A stretch of DNA of 64,000 bases from positions 992,001 through 1,056,000 of the forward strand of contig NZ_JBEPOK010000001.1 of NCBI RefSeq assembly GCF_040546765.1, given 5' to 3'. The translations under genes were made by a program, and so were the position numbers. How positions within the stretch are numbered: position 1 is the stretch's first letter; each line of letters opens with the position of its first letter. The stretch comes from Arthrobacter sp. OAP107 (GTDB taxonomy: Bacteria; Actinomycetota; Actinomycetes; Actinomycetales; Micrococcaceae). Below are positions 61,003 to 64,000 of this stretch, one piece after another. A model generated the notes under the pieces. It searched no databases. It saw nothing but the letters and a program-made list of their open reading frames with translations, and was not told the origin of the DNA.

Positions 61003-61293
61003 TTAGCCGTTCATCGGCCCTTCTGCATGGATGCGCTCCGAGCCTTCGCCCACGAGTTTTACCGTGCAACGCACCACGAGGTCGTCGGGTGCGGTGTCAA
61101 TGTCGACGAGTGCGTCGCCAGCGCTGAGGACGGTGAATACTTCCGAGCCGGCCTCCACGTCGAAGCCCTTGCTCTTGGCGGCCTGCGTTGCGTTGGCCAG
61201 CGCCTCGCCCTTCAGCCTGTCCACATATGCCTGGTCGTCCTCGCGTTCGGAGTCGCCGAATGCCCAGCCGAACAGTGTTCCTGTTGATCCCAT
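61003..61293 (-). CDS. Small conserved protein of unknown function
   Basis: 96 residues from ATG 61293. Acidic and mixed, with a middle ALANATQAAKSKGFDVEAG and an ending AEGPMNG. No signal peptide or motif. TAAAAT (minus strand, 61301-61306) lies seven bases before the ATG and no ribosome site is seen, so the message may be leaderless. A longer start at 61362 has no support. It reads in the same direction as the DUF1206 gene, 23 bp apart. Confidence 0.65.
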   Translation of the reverse strand: MGSTGTLFGWAFGDSEREDDQAYVDRLKGEALANATQAAKSKGFDVEAGSEVFTVLSAGDALVDIDTAPDDLVVRCTVKLVGEGSERIHAEGPMNG

Positions 61294-61345
61294 GGCGTTG
61301 ATTTTACGCACAGAACCGTTGATATTACGGGCTACCGTAACGTTA

Positions 61346-61359
61346 GTAAGTGTGCTTAC
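61346..61359. promoter_or_regulatory. Short palindrome in the divergent region
   Basis: GTAAG-TGTG-CTTAC, 14 bp, lies between the leftward start at 61293 and the rightward start at 61461, so it could be a TetR- or MerR-type operator acting on both. No regulator gene is adjacent. Confidence 0.4.
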
Positions 61360-61460
61360 CATGTGGGGACCATGTCTTTGGTGCGGCTGGCGGGCATCTG
61401 AACCTCGGGCCCGCGAAAGCCACTGTTCCGGATTGAACCTCTTGCACTAGGAAGGACATC

Positions 61461-61994
61461 ATGGCTGGAAATCTTTTTGCGCGGTCTGTTCACGACCTCA
61501 CGGCAGCGGCCTGGTTTGGCGGCTCGCTGATGGGCGCCATCGGCCTGAACGGGGCCACTGCGGAGGCGAAGGACCCGGCCGAGCGTACGCGGCTCTCAAG
61601 CCGCGGCTGGATGAAATGGGCGCCGGTCCAGACGGCCGCCTTCGCAACGCACCTGCTGGCGGACCTGTTCATCGCGCTGGAAAACAGGGACAGGATCGCA
61701 AGCCAGGAGGGCGTGGCCCGGGACACCGTTTACAAGACGGCCGTCACGGTGGCGGGCGCTGCCGTGACCCTGTATGCGGGGGTGCTGGGGAAGAAAGTGG
61801 ACAAACTGGCCGATGAAGGTGCCAAGGGCGCCACCGAGCCGCGGTCCGGTTCTTCGGCAAAGCTGCAGTCGGCGCAGAGGCAGTTGAAGGTGCTGCAATG
61901 GGCCATCCCCGCCTTCGCCGCCTCGGTGATCGTCCTCGGTGCCAAGCACGGCGAGATGCAACGGCCCAAGAATGTTTTCAAGGGACTGCGCTGA
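61461..61994 (+). CDS. Conserved hypothetical membrane-associated protein
   Basis: 177 residues. Hydrophobic stretches at about 16-30 and 145-165 with weaker ones at 48-68 and 90-105, so probably membrane-associated. The N-terminal FARSVHDLTAAAWFGGSLMGAIGLNG is conserved in actinobacterial proteins of unknown role. AGGAAGG is 6 nt before the ATG. It is convergent with the AI-2E transporter frame, which overlaps its last 265 bp on the other strand. Confidence 0.7.
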   Translation: MAGNLFARSVHDLTAAAWFGGSLMGAIGLNGATAEAKDPAERTRLSSRGWMKWAPVQTAAFATHLLADLFIALENRDRIASQEGVARDTVYKTAVTVAGAAVTLYAGVLGKKVDKLADEGAKGATEPRSGSSAKLQSAQRQLKVLQWAIPAFAASVIVLGAKHGEMQRPKNVFKGLR

Positions 61995-63277
61995 CGGGTT
62001 CTTCCTAAACCAATAACGCACCATGGCGGCCGGGCACCCAAGTGCCCGGCCGCAGTGCTCGGTTCACCTCCGCACCGCTGAGTTTCTACGGGCTGGCTGT
62101 CCGCCGGCGGCAAGTTTGGGTTCATGTCCTGGAGGTGCGGATTCTCGGCGGTCCACACCTGGATGATGGCCCACGCCACGGCTGTCAGCGGAACGGCCAG
62201 CACTGCGCCGATGATGCCCGCCAGGATGGTCCCCGCCGTCAGGGCCATGAGGATGACGAGGGCGTGGAGCTGCAGGGACTTGCCCATGACGACTGGCTGG
62301 AGCAGGTCGCCTTCGAGCTGGTTCACGGCGATGACCACCGCCACCACCGGGCCGTTGGCAACCAGTGCCACCAGGGCGGCGAGGATCCCGGCAACCGTGG
62401 CCCCGACCAGAGGAACGAACGCGCCGATGAACACGATGATGGCCAGCGGAATGGCCAGCGGCACCTGCATGATCAGCAGGGCGGCGCCGATTGCTGCGGT
62501 ATCCGCCAGTGCCACAATGGCAGTGCCGCGGACGTAGCCGCCCAGAACCTCGAGGGTCCGCTTGCTCACCCGCCGAAGCCTGGCTTCCCGTTCCCCGGAG
62601 AATGGCCGCAGAAGGAAGTTCCAGATCCTCGCCCCGTCCTTGAGGAAGAAGAACAGGATCACCACCATGAGGCTGGCGCCGGCCAGAAACTCCGTGACCA
62701 CGGAGAGGCCGGTGATGGCGCCCGACCGGACCTGGCTGCTCGTGGCGAACTGGACGGCGCCCTCCCTGGCCTGGTTCAGCTGCTCGCGGTCAACGGGAAC
62801 CGGGCCGGAGAGGAGGAGGCTTTCAAGTTCGTCGAGGCCCTCGGAGGCCTGCTGGACCAGCTCGCCCCACTGGCTGCGGACCGAGAAATAGATCACGGTG
62901 CCGACGCCCGCCAGCAGAAGCAGCAGGGCCGCGAATGCCACCGCCGTGGCAGCTCCGCCGGGCAGTCCGCGGCGGCGCAGGAGGTTGACGAACGGCCCGA
63001 TGGCGGCGGCGAGGATCAGTGCGATCAGCACCGGAATGACGAGCAGCCGGACCTGCAAAAGGCCGTAGACGGACACGGCCGCCACGGCAAGGACCAGCAG
63101 GATCTGGCCGCACCGGATTCCCACCCTTCCCAGGTTGTCGGACCACAGCTCCCGGGCCGGCTTATGCTCCGGCTGCCGGGCAGCCCGGCGCGGCGAGTTG
63201 GGACCGGACATAAGCCGTTGGGCCGGATCCTGCTCGGACACTGGATCCTGCTCGGACAGGCGGGCTGTTCGGGCCAT
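61730..63277 (-). CDS. AI-2E family (PerM-like) transporter with unusual C-terminal extension
   Basis: 515 residues. The N-terminal 55 are charged. Then there are about eight membrane segments in the AI-2E/UPF0118 pattern: two pairs at the start, a soluble helical section (about 125-190), a second membrane block, and a conserved ending with LQPVVMGKSLQLHALVILMALTAGTILAGIIGAVLAVPL. This family exports small molecules or acts as Na+/H+ antiporter. AGGAG precedes the ATG. The last 110 residues are basic, Cys/Ser-rich and antisense to the next gene, and the frame crosses its terminator hairpin; the real end may lie near residue 395-405. Confidence 0.8.
   Translation of the reverse strand: MARTARLSEQDPVSEQDPAQRLMSGPNSPRRAARQPEHKPARELWSDNLGRVGIRCGQILLVLAVAAVSVYGLLQVRLLVIPVLIALILAAAIGPFVNLLRRRGLPGGAATAVAFAALLLLLAGVGTVIYFSVRSQWGELVQQASEGLDELESLLLSGPVPVDREQLNQAREGAVQFATSSQVRSGAITGLSVVTEFLAGASLMVVILFFFLKDGARIWNFLLRPFSGEREARLRRVSKRTLEVLGGYVRGTAIVALADTAAIGAALLIMQVPLAIPLAIIVFIGAFVPLVGATVAGILAALVALVANGPVVAVVIAVNQLEGDLLQPVVMGKSLQLHALVILMALTAGTILAGIIGAVLAVPLTAVAWAIIQVWTAENPHLQDMNPNLPPADSQPVETQRCGGEPSTAAGHLGARPPWCVIGLGRTRQRSPLKTFLGRCISPCLAPRTITEAAKAGMAHCSTFNCLCADCSFAEEPDRGSVAPLAPSSASLSTFFPSTPAYRVTAAPATVTAVL
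62026..62053 (+). terminator. Hairpin between convergent genes
   Basis: GCGGCCGGGCAC (62026-62037), loop CCAA, GTGCCCGGCCGC (62042-62053): a perfect 12-bp stem 31 bp past the stop at 61994. On the opposite strand it lies inside the open frame of the AI-2E transporter. Confidence 0.8.
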
Positions 63278-63302
63278 GGGAACTCCTACTCATCAGATCA
63301 AT

Positions 63303-63312
63303 CAGTCGACTG
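63303..63312. promoter_or_regulatory. CAGTCGACTG palindrome before the AI-2E gene
   Basis: A 10-bp perfect palindrome inside a longer TCAATC/GATTAG inverted context, 26 bp upstream of the transporter ATG and 49 bp from the GntR gene end. It could be an operator; evidence is weak. Confidence 0.25.
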
Positions 63313-63360
63313 GCTTGATTAGTAAGCCTACTGACCTTTTTCTGTTGAGGCGAAAGCCCG

Positions 63361-64000
63361 TTATTCCGCCAGCCACTCCGCGCAGGAGTTGAGGTTCCGG
63401 AGCACGCTGGCCACGGCAGCGTCGCCGTCCTGCGCTTCGATAGCGTTCACGAGCTCGCCGTGGCCCGCGTCCGGCAGGCCGTTGAAACCGGCGCGCCGGT
63501 GCTGCTTCAGAAGATCGGCGTGGAACACGTCGCCGAAGCTGACGTAGAGCTCGTGCAGTAGGGGATTGCCGGAGGCCTGCGCCACCCGCTCGTGAAAGCC
63601 CCAGTCGGCGCGGGCCCATCGCGCGAAGTCTTTGGCGTGCCAGGCCTCCCCGCGTTCGGTGAGCAGCGCGCGCATGGCGGCGACGTCGTCGGCCGTTGCA
63701 TGCCGGGCGGCGAGGCGGGCCGCCTGCGTGTCCAGCCCCACGCGGACCTCGAGGACGTGCACGTCCGTGTGTTCCTTGTAGAGCCGCCGGGCGGCCCCGG
63801 AAATCTCGCTGGTGGCCCGGACGTAGGTTCCGTCGCCGCGGCGGACCTCGAGCATCCCGCTGTGGGCCAGCGCCTTAACAGCTTCCCGCAGCGTCCCGCG
63901 GGATACGCCCAGCCCTGACATGAGCTCGGTCTCGGAGGGTATGCGCTGCTGTAGCGGCCACTCGCCGGTCTGGATCATGCCACGGAGTTTGGCGGTGACT
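63361..64000 (-). CDS. GntR-family regulator (FadR subgroup), partial, runs off the window
   Basis: 213 residues are visible and the frame is open to the right edge, so the first residues are missing. The winged helix is at about 10-60 of the visible part (QRIPSETELMSGLGVSRGTLREAVKALAHSGMLEVRRGDGTYV). The FCD all-helical effector domain follows (VLEVRVGLDTQAARLAARHA, ADWGFHERVAQASGNPLLHELY), with the Asp/His positions that bind metal in that family. It probably senses a small carboxylic acid. Neighbouring targets lie outside the window. Confidence 0.88.
   Translation of the reverse strand, partial: VTAKLRGMIQTGEWPLQQRIPSETELMSGLGVSRGTLREAVKALAHSGMLEVRRGDGTYVRATSEISGAARRLYKEHTDVHVLEVRVGLDTQAARLAARHATADDVAAMRALLTERGEAWHAKDFARWARADWGFHERVAQASGNPLLHELYVSFGDVFHADLLKQHRRAGFNGLPDAGHGELVNAIEAQDGDAAVASVLRNLNSCAEWLAE

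Noticed and set aside
1..64000. Prophage, insertion sequence, tRNA or rRNA in the window
   Set aside because: No integrase, transposase, phage structural gene or cloverleaf-forming sequence was seen on either strand.

Overview
The window is G+C-rich, densely coded DNA. It looks like the chromosome of an Arthrobacter-type actinobacterium (Micrococcaceae; Arthrobacter, Pseudarthrobacter or Paenarthrobacter). This rests on codon usage, on the menaquinone gene set with a MenJ-like reductase, on a SARP-type regulator, and on FprA beside siroheme and sulfur-assimilation genes. It is an inference from gene content, not a database match. I saw no tRNA, rRNA, prophage, insertion sequence or CRISPR array.

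Layout. 1-2.5 kb: the end of an MFS transporter, a membrane protein, and a two-gene unit of a small helical protein and a secreted disordered protein. 2.9-6.6 kb: a LacI regulator divergent from a DapA-family aldolase/lyase and an MFS transporter, with an operator between them. 6.7-12.4 kb: a beta-lactamase-fold hydrolase, a methyltransferase/aminotransferase pair, a frameshifted C5-epimerase-like gene and a PAP2 phosphatase. 12.6-20.2 kb: small proteins, a second secreted/helical pair, an OmpR-type two-component system, and a second two-component system whose regulator is a SARP-REC-LuxR fusion. 20.3-23.6 kb: menC and a Tat-exported PhoX phosphatase flanked on both sides by 32-bp tandem repeats. 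23.9-29.8 kb: a LacI-controlled ABC sugar importer with a GH32 fructan/sucrose hydrolase. 29.9-40.6 kb: menD, a polar amino-acid ABC importer, menF, menG, a geranylgeranyl-reductase family gene and a polyprenyl diphosphate synthase. 41.0-43.1 kb: a nonsense-truncated DUF559-type gene and two small genes. 43.2-58.7 kb: a sulfur region with sirohydrochlorin chelatase, sulfite reductase, cysH, cysD, cysN, rtcB, an ssuABC-type importer (ssuA frameshifted), a frameshifted surface protein, siroheme synthase and FprA. 58.7-64 kb: SRPBCC, DUF1206 and other membrane proteins, an AI-2E family transporter, and a GntR regulator that runs off the edge.

How the genes work together. The sulfur genes form one physiological unit: CysD/CysN activate sulfate, CysH and the siroheme enzyme reduce it to sulfide, CysG and the chelatase make siroheme, FprA can supply reduced ferredoxin, and Ssu brings in sulfonates. 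The promoters of sir-cysHDN, ssuABC and cysG share one strict geometry: TGACG-N14-GTGA-N7-TTTCCG-N5-TTG, an 18-bp spacer, TAnnGT, then 6 nt to the ATG. This predicts a common activator and leaderless transcripts, and is the strongest new observation here.

Other items worth attention are a three-copy family of 64-bp palindromes at gene ends, the 32-bp repeat arrays around phoX, the two paralogous secreted/helical protein modules, and three single-base frameshifts plus one nonsense codon. The frameshifts could be real decay or sequencing error.
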